NCBI GenBank assembly: GCA_003209585.1
Contig: QCQJ01000014.1
Coordinates: 1 to 33,608, forward strand
Length of the DNA: 33,608 nt
Source of the DNA: Prochlorococcus sp. AG-449-G23
GTDB lineage: Bacteria; Cyanobacteriota; Cyanobacteriia; PCC-6307; Cyanobiaceae
Direction: 5' to 3'
Below the pieces are notes generated by a model. That model saw only the letters and a program-made list of their open reading frames with translations, was not told where the DNA came from and searched no databases. Each line of letters opens with the position of its first letter. The stretch's first letter is position 1. Positions 1-8,545 of the stretch are shown one piece after another. The position numbers and the translations under genes were made by a program.

Positions 1-488
1 TTTCAAAATTAGGAGTTGATATAATTTCTATCCATGCTTCAGCAGGTCTAAAAGCCCTTAAGGATTCGAAAAAAGCATCTTTAGAAGGAGCTGCCTCAGT
101 CAGCGTTAACCCACCATTTGTTGTAGGGATAACTGTTTTAACAAGCTTTTCTCTTAAAGATTTTCAGAATGATCTTGATAGAAATAATTCAATTGAAGAA
201 AATGTATTGAGACTTGCAAAATTGTCTTTTGATGCTGGATTAGATGGATGTGTTTGCTCCCCTTGGGAGGTAAAAATGTTGAGATCTATGTATAAGAATA
301 ATTTTGAACTTATTACACCAGGCATAAGATTAAATATTGATAGTAAAGATGATCAAAATAGAATTATGGCTCCCCATGAAGCTATAGATAATGGCGCTTC
401 TAAATTAGTCATTGGTAGATCAATATCAAAAGCTATAGATCCTAATAAAGCTCTAATAGAAATATTTAAATCTATTGATTCTGATTAA
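1..488 (+). CDS. pyrF: Orotidine 5'-phosphate decarboxylase, 3' part
   Basis: This enzyme decarboxylates OMP to UMP, the last step of de novo pyrimidine synthesis in the cytoplasm. The reading frame is open from base 3 and runs to a TAA at 486-488, so the gene is cut by the window edge and its start is not visible. The translated part begins [15 protein letters not shown], matching the OMP decarboxylase region after the catalytic Asp-Lys-Asp cluster, which must lie outside the window. Near the end it has [14 protein letters not shown] followed by a [11 protein letters not shown] segment, the family's phosphate-binding end. Its last 17 bases overlap the 3' end of plsY on the other strand. The identification is firm; only the missing 5' part limits it. 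Confidence 0.93.
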   Translation, partial: SKLGVDIISIHASAGLKALKDSKKASLEGAASVSVNPPFVVGITVLTSFSLKDFQNDLDRNNSIEENVLRLAKLSFDAGLDGCVCSPWEVKMLRSMYKNNFELITPGIRLNIDSKDDQNRIMAPHEAIDNGASKLVIGRSISKAIDPNKALIEIFKSIDSD

Positions 489-1065
489 TTTTGGATTCTT
501 CTCCCTTAAGCAATCTTGTTATGTTTGTTCGATGTTTCCAGATTACTAATAATGCCACAATTAAACTTATAAAAAAATATGAGTCCATAAATTTACCTAG
601 GTAAAAAAACATAAAAATAGGAAGTAAGATTGCAGCTGAAATACTGGATAAAGAAACAAATTTAGTTTTTGTTAGAACTATTAAAAAAATACCAAGAGAT
701 GCGAGTCCAACTTTCCAAGAAAGAGCTAAAAACATACCTAATCCAGTTGCGACAGCTTTCCCTCCTTTACCTCTAAGCCATATTGGCCAAATATGTCCTG
801 AGATAGCGGATATCCCTGCTATGACTTCTATTAATCCTTGATCTGAATAATATTGAGCAATTTTTACTGCAATAAGGCCTTTCCCAACGTCAATTATAAA
901 TACAAAAAGTGCTGGCCATTTCCCAACATTTCTTAAGACATTTGTGGCACCTGTAGATCCAGAGCCTATAGTTCTTAGATCTATATTTTTGAGATATTTT
1001 CCAATTAAAAAACCTGTAGGAAGTGATCCTAAAAGATAACTTGTAAAAATTATTAAGATATTCAT
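472..1065 (-). CDS. plsY: Glycerol-3-phosphate acyltransferase PlsY
   Basis: PlsY transfers an acyl group from acyl-phosphate to glycerol-3-phosphate in the inner membrane, the first step of phospholipid synthesis. The 197-residue length is normal for the family. The start [19 protein letters not shown] gives the first membrane helix with the usual GSLPTG motif. Residues near 35-45 read [12 protein letters not shown], the variant of the GSGNxGATNxxR substrate loop, and a third loop ([15 protein letters not shown]) is also present. About five hydrophobic segments are visible. It is the last gene of a leftward block, 5 bases after the DUF3086 gene, and ends inside the convergent pyrF. The ATG at 1065 is the only sensible start. 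Confidence 0.95.
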   Translation of the reverse strand: MNILIIFTSYLLGSLPTGFLIGKYLKNIDLRTIGSGSTGATNVLRNVGKWPALFVFIIDVGKGLIAVKIAQYYSDQGLIEVIAGISAISGHIWPIWLRGKGGKAVATGLGMFLALSWKVGLASLGIFLIVLTKTKFVSLSSISAAILLPIFMFFYLGKFMDSYFFISLIVALLVIWKHRTNITRLLKGEESKINQNQ

Positions 1066-1070
1066 AAAGC

Positions 1071-2081
1071 TTAGTTTAGTTCAAGATCATCGTAAATTTC
1101 ATTATCTGAACCAGCAAATGCAACCCATAATGGGAATTGAAGTATTGGAATTTCAACAGAGGTTTCTGCTGCATCAATGATAATAAATGGCAATTCTTCA
1201 TTCGCTTCTAATCTATCAGCTCTCTCGATGACACCTTCAGGCCTTTCAAAAAGAACAATCCCACTATTAGGTCCAAAGTCATCCCTTGTGAGACCAAGTG
1301 AATCTTGAAGAATTCTTCTCCATTCACCTAATCGTTCAGGCTGCGAAGCTAAAATAAGAGTCTGAAACTGATCTCCATATAATTCGCCAAGAATAGATAT
1401 TAAACCCGCTGATAACAAGGCATTTTTTTGTCGAGAACCTCTACTTTCAAGAGAACCTCTTCCGCCCATGTTAAAGAACCAATCATCCATAATTTCTATA
1501 TCTGATGAATCAAGACTCCGTCTTAATTTCCAAGGTTCTGCATAAAAGTCCGGTTGTTCTGTAAAACTTGAAAAGCAACTTTTTATAATCTCTTCATCTG
1601 GCTTAAATGTTTCAGAAAGAGCGGGAACATTAACTACATTATTTGTACTATTGTTTTGCTTTTTCTCATCTAGGGGAGAAGGTTTTACGATTATTGGTTG
1701 AGAAACTAATTCAAGTTTCTCTACGTTTTGTGAAAGATTCTGTAAAGCTCCAGTTAAGTACTCTTGAAAGCCCTTAACTCTTTTAGCAATATTATCTGAC
1801 TGACCTTTAAAATTTGCCTCAATATCTTTTTCTAGTTCATTTTTTTTTGTTTCTAACTCTTTTATTTCTTTAACTAAATAGTCTTTTTTTGAAACGAGAT
1901 CTTTAAAAATTTCATTAGAAATTTCATCAAAAGATTTTGTTGAGTTGTCGTTTTTTGGTGTAATTTTTTTATTTTGCATTGTATTTTTCTTACTAATTTG
2001 TTTGGTTTTATCATCTGAAATTGACTTATCTGTTATGAATTCCTTCTCAGGATTATTGTTAGAAATTTCTTTATTGGCCAT
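1071..2081 (-). CDS. DUF3086 family conserved cyanobacterial protein
   Basis: This is a 336-residue soluble protein of unknown function that I recognise as the cyanobacterial DUF3086 family. Residues 1-50 are polar, Lys/Asn/Ser-rich and probably disordered. Residues about 60-125 have a heptad-like Leu/Glu/Lys pattern ([19 protein letters not shown]) that predicts a coiled coil. The conserved C-terminal domain, from about residue 165, contains [20 protein letters not shown], then [19 protein letters not shown] and a final [10 protein letters not shown] segment. No signal peptide or membrane helix is seen. It lies between the DUF3119 gene (35 bases upstream) and plsY (5 bases downstream), which suggests co-transcription and perhaps an envelope-related role. 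That role is inference only. Confidence 0.8.
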   Translation of the reverse strand: MANKEISNNNPEKEFITDKSISDDKTKQISKKNTMQNKKITPKNDNSTKSFDEISNEIFKDLVSKKDYLVKEIKELETKKNELEKDIEANFKGQSDNIAKRVKGFQEYLTGALQNLSQNVEKLELVSQPIIVKPSPLDEKKQNNSTNNVVNVPALSETFKPDEEIIKSCFSSFTEQPDFYAEPWKLRRSLDSSDIEIMDDWFFNMGGRGSLESRGSRQKNALLSAGLISILGELYGDQFQTLILASQPERLGEWRRILQDSLGLTRDDFGPNSGIVLFERPEGVIERADRLEANEELPFIIIDAAETSVEIPILQFPLWVAFAGSDNEIYDDLELN

Positions 2082-2116
2082 TTAAATAATTTTGATGATT
2101 AAGTAAATACTGAATT

Positions 2117-2533
2117 TTAGGAGTTTTTGATTTCCAGGGAGTCAACTTTTTTTATGAGCTCATCTTTTAATTGCTTTGGATTAAATAATATTGGTAATAA
2201 ATGAGGACTGGACTTTTCTCTAAAATAAAAAATACCTGGAATTAAAGGGAAAAATAATTTCCATGATATCCAGTTCTTGAATGGAAAAGTTCTAATCTCT
2301 TTTCCTAATTGTAAAACGATAAAATCATCATTTGTTATTTTTATTCTTAAGGTAAATGACTGAAGTAATAAAAAAAAGCTAAAAGAAGCAAAAACTATTG
2401 TTGGCAAAGAACCAATATTTAAAAATAAAAGCATAAAGCTTAAAACTATTAGAATGATTGGTAATTGAAATGATGGTGCTATTATTACTGGTTCTTCATT
2501 TTTTGGTTTAGTGTTGAACATAGAATCATCCAA
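2117..2533 (-). CDS. DUF3119 family membrane protein
   Basis: This 138-residue protein resembles the cyanobacterial DUF3119 family, whose function is unknown. Two hydrophobic segments lie at about residues 23-42 and 45-62 (LPIILIVLSFMLLFLNIGSL, then IVFASFSFFLLLQ). A soluble tail follows, with LRIKITNDDFIVLQLGKEIR and FPFKNWISWKLFFPLIPG. The tail looks like a small beta-rich, PH-like domain, typical of membrane-anchored DUF3119 proteins. Its ATG at 2533 overlaps the end of the MlaE-type permease by 8 bases, so the two are probably translationally coupled. The tight link to a lipid-transport permease suggests a shared envelope function, which is an inference. Confidence 0.78.
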   Translation of the reverse strand: MDDSMFNTKPKNEEPVIIAPSFQLPIILIVLSFMLLFLNIGSLPTIVFASFSFFLLLQSFTLRIKITNDDFIVLQLGKEIRTFPFKNWISWKLFFPLIPGIFYFREKSSPHLLPILFNPKQLKDELIKKVDSLEIKNS

Positions 2534-3281
2534 ATAAAATTTGTGTTAGTAATACATCCATTAAAGATACAGTAACGAGAGTCATTACAACTGCACCTGT
2601 TGTACTTGTTCCAACTTCTTTTGGACCACCTTTAGTGGTGAGTCCATATCCACAAGCAATAATTGAAATAAGTAATCCGAAGACTACAGATTTTATTAAC
2701 ATTGAAGTTAAGTCTGTACTGGTTAAACTCACATTACCTGATCTTACAGATGTCCAAAAAACTATTGGAGGAACTTTATAAAAAATTGTGCTCCAAATTT
2801 GTCCACTCCATAAAGCTACAGATAGAAACAAAAGACACTGTATTGGAGACATTATTACCATCGATAGTAACCTTGGGACTACCAAATATTGGACTGGTTC
2901 GGTCCTTAACATAGTTATTGCCTCAATTTGTTCTGTAACTTTCATAGTGCCCAGTTGAGCAGCATAGGCAGTGGCAACCTTCCCAGTCATTAAAGTAGCA
3001 GTTAGAAGAGGAGCCATTTCTCTCGCCATGCCTACTGCTAATAAACCTCCAATTTCACTTGAAACCCCCATACTTGTAAGTTGTGATGCAACTTGAATAT
3101 TAAAAACTGTACCTGCAGCAATTCCTGTAATTAATACAATTAACAAACTTCCAGGACCTGAATCCATAAGTTGGTCAAAGAGATCATTTTTGGAAATTTT
3201 ACCTTTAAAGATAAAATTAATTGCTTGACCACCAATGATTAAGCTGCTTAGAAGTCTTTTAAAAAAATTAGGGTAATACAT
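2526..3281 (-). CDS. MlaE-family ABC transporter permease (Ycf63-like)
   Basis: This is a permease of the MlaE/YrbE type, the family that moves phospholipids or other lipids between membranes together with an MlaF-like ATPase and an MCE protein. Cyanobacterial and plastid members are known as Ycf63 or TGD1-like. The 251-residue length and roughly five membrane helices fit. The conserved core is present: EIGGLLAVGMAREMAPLLTA, then GKVATAYAAQLGTMKVTEQI, then ALRTEP-type residues (MLRTEPVQYLVVPR). The ATPase and MCE partners are not in this window. It sits 9 bases after the symporter gene and overlaps the DUF3119 gene, so it is probably part of one leftward transcript ending in plsY. Confidence 0.9.
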   Translation of the reverse strand: MYYPNFFKRLLSSLIIGGQAINFIFKGKISKNDLFDQLMDSGPGSLLIVLITGIAAGTVFNIQVASQLTSMGVSSEIGGLLAVGMAREMAPLLTATLMTGKVATAYAAQLGTMKVTEQIEAITMLRTEPVQYLVVPRLLSMVIMSPIQCLLFLSVALWSGQIWSTIFYKVPPIVFWTSVRSGNVSLTSTDLTSMLIKSVVFGLLISIIACGYGLTTKGGPKEVGTSTTGAVVMTLVTVSLMDVLLTQILFG

Positions 3282-3290
3282 ATCTCTATA

Positions 3291-4688
3291 TTAGTTTGTA
3301 ATTAATTTTTGATCCCATTTTCTCATTATTAAAAGACCAATTATTACCAATATTGAGGGTATAAAACCAATACATAATCTAATAGTTAATTGTGCTGAGT
3401 AGCATTGTTCTATAATATTTAGACTATCTTTATCAACAATGCATGATTGATAACCAGATAAATACAACAAAAATCCTAATAATTGAACACTAAACGCGAT
3501 ACCAATCTTCTGAATAAGTACCATCCAAGCAGTATATAATCCTGCTGGTTTCTCTGGATCTTCGTCTATTGCATCAGGAAGTAGTGACCAAGGGATAAGA
3601 AAAGCGGTTGAAGCTCCAATGCCAATAAGACAGATTATCAAAATTAATAGAATAAACAGAAATATGTTAGTGGAATTTAGAAATAAACTACCCCCAACAC
3701 CTGAAATTTTTGGTATTGAAGGTAAAAATAAAGCTGCAGTACATGAAATAATCCACATAATTGCTCCATAGTTTAAGGCTGAAATCCTATTCAATTTATT
3801 TGATACTCTGGTCCATATTTGTAAACCCACTAAAGCGCTAATTTGGAAAGGTATCGGGATCCACTTCGCAATATATGTCGGTACATTGAGTACATCCTCT
3901 ACATAGATTAAAGCTACTGTTTGCATCAATTGTAAGGCGCACCAGAGAAGAATATAAAGCGTAATAACTTTTAGAAATTTTTTATTTCTAAAGATCCTTT
4001 TGAATTGAAGTGTTATAGCTTCAACTTTTCCTGAAGGTCTTCTTGCTTTTTTTGCAAATGGAGCCAATCCCCAACAAGAAATTAATGTGGCAGCAACTGC
4101 AATACATCCACTTATTTTACCCATTAAAAAATATTCATTATTTGCGGATCCTTCAGAACCTAATACAACTCCAGCAATTATTAAACCAGTTAGTCCTGCA
4201 ATTATTGAGCCAGTAAATCTAGATGCGTTTAGTCTTGTTCTTATTGCTGTTTTTTCAGAAATTTCAGTAGATAGAGCTGCAAAAGGAAGATTAATACTTG
4301 TATAAGCAGTCATTACGACTATAGAAATTATGGCATAGTATATAGTCTTGGTTAACACGGAACCAGTGGGTGTCCACCATATCGCAGCTAAAGAGAAACC
4401 AAGAGGAACAGATGCTGCTACCATCCAAGGGATTCTAGGCCCCCACCTTGATTTCGTACGATCACTTAACCATCCAATTAACGGATCATTTACTGCATCC
4501 CATATCTTTATTAACATTAATAATGAACCTGCAATTATTACAGGTAAACCAGCAGAAATAAAGAATTTGAACAGAAAAAAACCAAATTGCGTCGCAACTA
4601 AACCTGTACCTGCATCTCCTAGCCCATAAGAGAACATTAATCTTGTTGTTGATCTAGTAATATTTTTTTTCGAGTGTGAATTTTCCAA
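3291..4688 (-). CDS. GPH-type (glycoside-pentoside-hexuronide) sugar:cation symporter, MFS
   Basis: This 465-residue polytopic protein with about twelve hydrophobic segments belongs to the GPH branch of the major facilitator superfamily. Relatives such as MelB move a sugar with Na+ or H+. The diagnostic loop near residues 62-90 is clear: KIWDAVNDPLIGWLSDRTKS, followed by RWGPRIPW. A second acidic loop (SLLPDAIDEDPEKPAGLYTA) near residues 365-390 also fits GPH proteins. The substrate cannot be read from sequence. It may carry a sugar or an osmolyte such as glucosylglycerol, but that is speculation. The gene is followed closely by the MlaE-type permease and lies across tRNA-Gly from glgX, so a link to carbohydrate metabolism is possible. 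Confidence 0.85.
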   Translation of the reverse strand: MENSHSKKNITRSTTRLMFSYGLGDAGTGLVATQFGFFLFKFFISAGLPVIIAGSLLMLIKIWDAVNDPLIGWLSDRTKSRWGPRIPWMVAASVPLGFSLAAIWWTPTGSVLTKTIYYAIISIVVMTAYTSINLPFAALSTEISEKTAIRTRLNASRFTGSIIAGLTGLIIAGVVLGSEGSANNEYFLMGKISGCIAVAATLISCWGLAPFAKKARRPSGKVEAITLQFKRIFRNKKFLKVITLYILLWCALQLMQTVALIYVEDVLNVPTYIAKWIPIPFQISALVGLQIWTRVSNKLNRISALNYGAIMWIISCTAALFLPSIPKISGVGGSLFLNSTNIFLFILLILIICLIGIGASTAFLIPWSLLPDAIDEDPEKPAGLYTAWMVLIQKIGIAFSVQLLGFLLYLSGYQSCIVDKDSLNIIEQCYSAQLTIRLCIGFIPSILVIIGLLIMRKWDQKLITN

Positions 4689-4749
4689 TCTTTTTACTTT
4701 GTTGATTGTTTGATAATGTATTATTGCAATGGTAATTGTATTACTTAAT

Positions 4750-4820
4750 GCGGGCGTGGTTTAGTGGTAAAACCTCAGCCTTCCAAGCTGAAGATGCGGG
4801 TTCGATTCCCGCCGCCCGCT
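4750..4820 (+). tRNA. tRNA-Gly (anticodon UCC)
   Basis: A 71-base cloverleaf. The acceptor stem GCGGGCG pairs with CGCCCGC at 4813-4819, with U as discriminator base. The anticodon stem TCAGC/GCTGA closes a 7-base loop CTTCCAA, which gives anticodon UCC. The T arm carries GGTTCGATTCC. No CCA is encoded. It reads GGA and other GGN codons. It lies alone between two leftward genes. Confidence 0.97.
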
Positions 4821-4821
4821 T

Positions 4822-6855
4822 TTAGAATATATTATTTTTTGCCCCAAATACTTCTTCTGAAATGATTAATAAAGAGCTTCTACTCTTTATTGAAACAGAT
4901 CTTTCACTAATGGTTAAGGGTTCAAGAATCCCAGGCATGCTAGTGTCAATAACTTTTAACCAATTATATTTACATTTCGGCAAAGGGAAATCTATACTTT
5001 TTGAATATGCATTTAAACCTATCCAGACCAGCGGATTAGTATTGCCTTTGTTGATGCTAAAGGCAACTGTGTGAGACCAACTACTCCAATCGGGGCTATC
5101 TAACTTTGTTCCATGCCAATGATATGTTGGAATATTTTCATTGGTTTGATTGTTAGGGAAGAATGATGGATTAAAAATGTTTATTAGTTTTTTTCGAATT
5201 TTTATAACGTACTTAAAATATTCTAATAATTCTAAATCTTGTTGACCATGTTCCCAATTCATCCAGCCTAATAAATTATTTTGGCACCAAGAATTATTGT
5301 TACCGCCTTGTGACCTTCCTATCTCATCACCCATAAGTATCATGGGAACACCTTTAGAGATAAGTAAACTTAGAATAAGATTTTTTTGTTGTCTTTTTCT
5401 TAAATCATTGATTAATAAGTTTGTAGTTGGTCCCTCTGTACCATGATTCCAAGAATTGTTATGGTTATCACCATCTCTATTTTGTTCTCTATTGGCAAAA
5501 TTATGTTTTCTATTGAAAGTTACTAAATCTTTTAGAGTAAATCCATCATGTGAAGTAATAAAATTTATTGATTTTGGAAAAATATTATCTTCTTTATAAA
5601 TCGATGGAGAACCTTTTATTTTATCGCTCATATTCCAAGCTGTATCTTTATCCCCCTTCCAAAATCTCCGCAAGTCATCTCTAAAATGACCATTCCAAGT
5701 GAAAGTATTCTTAGACGGGAAATCACCTAATTTATATAAACCGCCACAATCCCATGGCTCACTTATTAATTTGATATCGATAAGTTCTGGTTCACATTCT
5801 ATATCTTCAAAAATTGGAGGATTTTCGAGTGGCGAAAGATTTTCTCCTCTTGATAGAGCAATTCCTAAATCAAATCTAAAACCATCTACTCCAAATTCAC
5901 TCGCCCAACATTTTAATGATTCAATTATTATTTTTCTAACTAATCCTCTGTTTGCTGCAATAGTATTACCGCACCCAGAAACGTCCTGATAATTTTTATC
6001 TTTTCCTATAAAGTAATAAAGATTTTCATCTATACCCTTCCAAGATATTACAGGTCCTTGAGAATCTCCCTCAGACGTGTGATTGTATACAACATCTAAA
6101 ATGACTTCAATATCTGATTTATGACATTCCTCTACTAATCTTCTAAATTCCTCTCTATCCTTTTCGGCAGATTCATTCGAAAGATATTCAAAATGAGGGG
6201 TAAACCAATTGATTGGACTATAACCCCAAAAATTCTCTAAACCATTTGGTGCATCAGTTGGATCAAAACAAAAAATTGGAAGTAATTCAATTGTTGTAAT
6301 GCCGAGTTCTTTTAGATACGGAATTTTTTGTAAAAATTTCTTGAAACAACTTTCATTTTTATCAGCTGATTCAGTAAAGGATTTGATATGGAGTTCATAA
6401 ATAATTGTTTCTTCCCAAGAATGTTTCGGTCTTGGATAATCCTTAAAATTAAATAACTTTCTATCGCAAACAACGCTTTTAAGACAAGAATGTGTATTTT
6501 CTTGAGTTTTTAATGCATTGCCTCTTTTATAACTTTTCCATCCAGTAATACCCCTTGAACATGGATCAAGTAATACTTTCTTTTCATAGTTATTATTAAT
6601 TCCATTATTTTGTTGTTTTACTCTAAAAGCATAAATACAACCTTCATTTAGATCTTTGATTTCTGCATGCCAGTAAGGACCAGTATTATGTTTCTGATCT
6701 AATCTCGATATAGTCTTTGGGGAAATAGAGTCTTCTTTCTCAAACAATAAGATTTCTACATATTCTGCATTTGTGGCTATTAGGGAAAAATTAACTCCTT
6801 GTGAAGTTAGAGAACTTCCTAAAGGAAATGGTTTACCTTTATTGATATGAGTCAC
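4822..6855 (-). CDS. glgX: Glycogen debranching enzyme / isoamylase, GH13
   Basis: This cytoplasmic enzyme hydrolyses alpha-1,6 branch points in glycogen, so stored glucose can be mobilised at night. The 677-residue length is typical of GlgX/isoamylase. Residues about 1-110 form the N-terminal CBM48-like domain (KPFPLGSSLTSQGVNFSLIA). The GH13 barrel follows: the region 2-type motif GVDGFRFDLG carries the nucleophile Asp, LISEPWD carries the acid/base Glu, and FITSHDGF carries the transition-state Asp. DVVYNHTSEGD is the region 1 motif. All catalytic residues are therefore present. The ATG at 6855 gives the full N-terminal domain. The gene stands alone, with a long noncoding stretch upstream and tRNA-Gly one base past its stop on the other strand. 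Confidence 0.95.
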   Translation of the reverse strand: MTHINKGKPFPLGSSLTSQGVNFSLIATNAEYVEILLFEKEDSISPKTISRLDQKHNTGPYWHAEIKDLNEGCIYAFRVKQQNNGINNNYEKKVLLDPCSRGITGWKSYKRGNALKTQENTHSCLKSVVCDRKLFNFKDYPRPKHSWEETIIYELHIKSFTESADKNESCFKKFLQKIPYLKELGITTIELLPIFCFDPTDAPNGLENFWGYSPINWFTPHFEYLSNESAEKDREEFRRLVEECHKSDIEVILDVVYNHTSEGDSQGPVISWKGIDENLYYFIGKDKNYQDVSGCGNTIAANRGLVRKIIIESLKCWASEFGVDGFRFDLGIALSRGENLSPLENPPIFEDIECEPELIDIKLISEPWDCGGLYKLGDFPSKNTFTWNGHFRDDLRRFWKGDKDTAWNMSDKIKGSPSIYKEDNIFPKSINFITSHDGFTLKDLVTFNRKHNFANREQNRDGDNHNNSWNHGTEGPTTNLLINDLRKRQQKNLILSLLISKGVPMILMGDEIGRSQGGNNNSWCQNNLLGWMNWEHGQQDLELLEYFKYVIKIRKKLINIFNPSFFPNNQTNENIPTYHWHGTKLDSPDWSSWSHTVAFSINKGNTNPLVWIGLNAYSKSIDFPLPKCKYNWLKVIDTSMPGILEPLTISERSVSIKSRSSLLIISEEVFGAKNNIF

Positions 6856-7481
6856 TTTTTCTTTAGCATTAATTAGTTCAATATTGGGATAATTTATTCA
6901 AATTACTGATATTTGAATAATAGATGCAAAATTAAAAAAAAAACTCAAATTTAAGGTTTCACTAATCAACTTTATTAGATCTTGGAGAGTATTGATTTTC
7001 TAGTTAATTGCAATTTATTCATCCATCTGCTTAGTGCGTAGAACGATTTAGAGGGAAAGTTTAATAATGAGAAAACCAGATTTTTCTTGATTTCAAAATA
7101 CAAATCATGCTTTTTCATGTGATGAGAACGAAATATATCTGAAAATTAATAAAACATAATAAATACTTCAAATTCTTAACTTCATGAACCTTTGACGTTT
7201 CTCCTTTTGATAAATGAAGTAAGATTTTTTAAGACAAAATCTAGTGATAACAATGGGTTTAGCTGTTTTCTTATATGAGAGGCTATTCTTTACGTAACAA
7301 AAATATGTCTCTATAAAAATAAATAATGTAGCTAAATATGTCTCTAAGATTTGTATAAAGCTTTGCGCCGCCGGCATTTTCGGTTGCCGTATTTGTATTT
7401 GCTCCATATGATATGCGAGTTCGAGGTTTTTAGGCTTGATTAAAACTCTTGTCTTTAAAACTCTGCTTTACAAACAATTCA
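6856..7481. other. Long intergenic region upstream of glgX and hup
   Basis: About 626 bases without a confident gene, unusually long for this compact window. It must hold the promoters of glgX (leftward) and hup (rightward). It also contains a 47-codon candidate ORF on the minus strand (6975-7118), a 13-base direct repeat (7301-7313 and 7334-7346), and a small GC-rich patch at 7365-7389 with CGGCA and TGCCG able to pair across an 8-base loop. I could not match it to a known small RNA family by eye. Confidence 0.5.
6975..7118 (-). CDS. Candidate 47-residue small protein
   Basis: A short open frame from ATG at 7118 to TAA at 6975. It encodes 47 residues that start MKKHDLYFEIKKNLVF and end LQLTRKSILSKI. 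The product is basic (many Lys and Arg) with a moderately hydrophobic middle (LVFSLLNF) but no real membrane helix. Codon use is AT-rich like the neighbours. No Shine-Dalgarno sequence is visible, which is common in this window and so not decisive. I recognise no family. It could equally be a chance ORF in an intergenic stretch. Confidence 0.35.
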   Translation of the reverse strand: MKKHDLYFEIKKNLVFSLLNFPSKSFYALSRWMNKLQLTRKSILSKI

Positions 7482-7757
7482 ATGAACAAAGCTGATTTAG
7501 TAAATCTTGTTGCTGCTCGTACAGAGCTCACAAAAACGGATGTTTCTTTAGTTGTTGATGCAGCTATTGAAACTATTGTTGATTCAGTAGTGGAAGGCAA
7601 AAAAGTCTCCATACTAGGATTTGGTTCTTTCGAGCCAAGAGATCGTTCTGCAAGACAGGGATTAAACCCCAAGACAGGCGAAAAAATAGCAATACCTGCT
7701 AAAAGAGTTCCAACATTCTCAGCAGGTAAACTTTTTAAGGATAGAGTTCAAGGTTAA
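7482..7757 (+). CDS. hup: HU-family DNA-binding protein
   Basis: HU is a small histone-like protein that bends and compacts the nucleoid as a dimer. The ATG at 7482 starts MNKADLVNLVAARTELTKTD and gives 91 residues, the normal HU length. The frame also opens with a TTG at 7449, but that adds 11 non-homologous residues and is rejected. The signature GFGSFEPRDRSARQGLNPKT is present, with the beta-arm that inserts in the minor groove, and the end AKRVPTFSAGKLFKDRV is typical. The gene appears to be its own transcript: it has a long upstream region and is followed by a strong hairpin terminator at 7790-7817. Confidence 0.96.
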   Translation: MNKADLVNLVAARTELTKTDVSLVVDAAIETIVDSVVEGKKVSILGFGSFEPRDRSARQGLNPKTGEKIAIPAKRVPTFSAGKLFKDRVQG

Positions 7758-7789
7758 ACTTTTTAACCTATTTCTTTCTTTAATACCAA

Positions 7790-7817
7790 GGTGCTCTCTT
7801 AGAGCATCTTTTTTTTT
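7790..7817 (+). terminator. Rho-independent terminator of hup
   Basis: The 8-base stem GGTGCTCT / AGAGCATC (one G-T pair) with a CTT loop is followed by nine T residues. It begins 33 bases after the hup stop codon. It is the clearest intrinsic terminator in the window. The short loop may open to five bases by losing one pair. Confidence 0.88.
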
Positions 7818-7895
7818 AAATTTCAATAAAATGCTTTTGGCTCAATGACCAAAACACTTAAAGAGGTATCTCAAATTTTGAAGTATTAAGAAGTA

Positions 7896-8207
7896 ATGAA
7901 AAGTTTAACGTTTTTATTCCTAAAATTTTTGTTGTTATCTAATGTAGTTATGGCAGAAACAATACCAATAAAATCCAAGATTTTAAAGCAATCTAGCGAT
8001 TGTATTAAAGATTCCCAGACCCAAGTTTGTAAAGAGTTGATTTCTGAAATAGAAAAACTTCAATTAGTTGTATTTGACCAAAATAGATTCAAATGCCAAT
8101 CAAGTTTATTGGGGCTGCAGTCGGCAATTATTGAAGCTTATTTTTTAAGAAATTTGTCTAATGAAAGAATTTCATTTTTGATCCCATATGTGATTAAAAA
8201 TTGTTAA
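7896..8207 (+). CDS. Small secreted hypothetical protein
   Basis: A 103-residue protein that I cannot assign to a family. It starts with a Lys and a hydrophobic core (MKSLTFLFLKFLLLSNVVMA), with a VMA-E site near residue 21 that fits signal peptidase I cleavage, so the product is probably periplasmic. The mature part has four Cys (in SSDCIKD, QVCKEL, FKCQSSL and the C-terminal KNC), enough for two disulfides. It is otherwise predicted helical. It follows the hup terminator and comes before two more small hypothetical genes in the same direction. The coding call rests on the signal peptide, the Cys pattern and the fully open frame. Confidence 0.68.
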   Translation: MKSLTFLFLKFLLLSNVVMAETIPIKSKILKQSSDCIKDSQTQVCKELISEIEKLQLVVFDQNRFKCQSSLLGLQSAIIEAYFLRNLSNERISFLIPYVIKNC

Positions 8208-8261
8208 TTATTAAAAAAATTAATTTTTTTGGAATATTATAAATTTGAATTTTAAGTTTTA

Positions 8262-8507
8262 ATGGTAAAAGGTTTCTCTGATAATGAAGTTAAAAATGAT
8301 GCTGAAATAAAAGAATCTAAAACAGAAAAAAAAGGCTTAGCAGCTTTTCTTAAAGGCAAGAAATTTACTTACACTTTGCCAGGTAAAAAACAAATAAATA
8401 TTTTTGGATCAATAGTATTAGGCTTAAATCTGATTTTAGTATTGCTAGTCATACTTTATTTAAAGAATCAAGAATTCCATGACTTTGTTTTTAATGTTGG
8501 TCGTTAA
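8262..8507 (+). CDS. Small single-helix membrane protein, hypothetical
   Basis: An 81-residue protein without a recognised family. Residues 1-45 are polar and Lys/Glu-rich (SDNEVKNDAEIKESKTEKKG), then comes a basic patch with KGKKFTYTLPGKK. A single strong membrane helix follows at about residues 48-66 (IFGSIVLGLNLILVLLVILY), with a short tail. Positive residues before the helix suggest a cytoplasmic N-terminus. It lies 54 bases after the secreted protein at 7896 and 38 bases before the next small gene, so the three may be co-transcribed. The function is unknown. Confidence 0.68.
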   Translation: MVKGFSDNEVKNDAEIKESKTEKKGLAAFLKGKKFTYTLPGKKQINIFGSIVLGLNLILVLLVILYLKNQEFHDFVFNVGR

Positions 8508-8545
8508 ATATTTTTAAATGATATATTTAAATTTTATAAATTCTT

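Noticed and set aside
7168..7407. 79-codon minus-strand frame upstream of hup
   Set aside because: It has no recognisable domain and reads through the direct repeat and the GC-rich hairpin patch. Its composition is like random translation of intergenic DNA. It cannot be excluded outright, but nothing supports it.
7449..7757. HU frame extended upstream to TTG at 7449
   Set aside because: The extra 11 residues do not match HU; the ATG at 7482 gives the canonical MNKADLV start and the usual length.
8204..8230. AT-only hairpin after the 7896 gene as a terminator
   Set aside because: The stem is made of A-T pairs only and would be very weak; it may be no more than AT-rich sequence.
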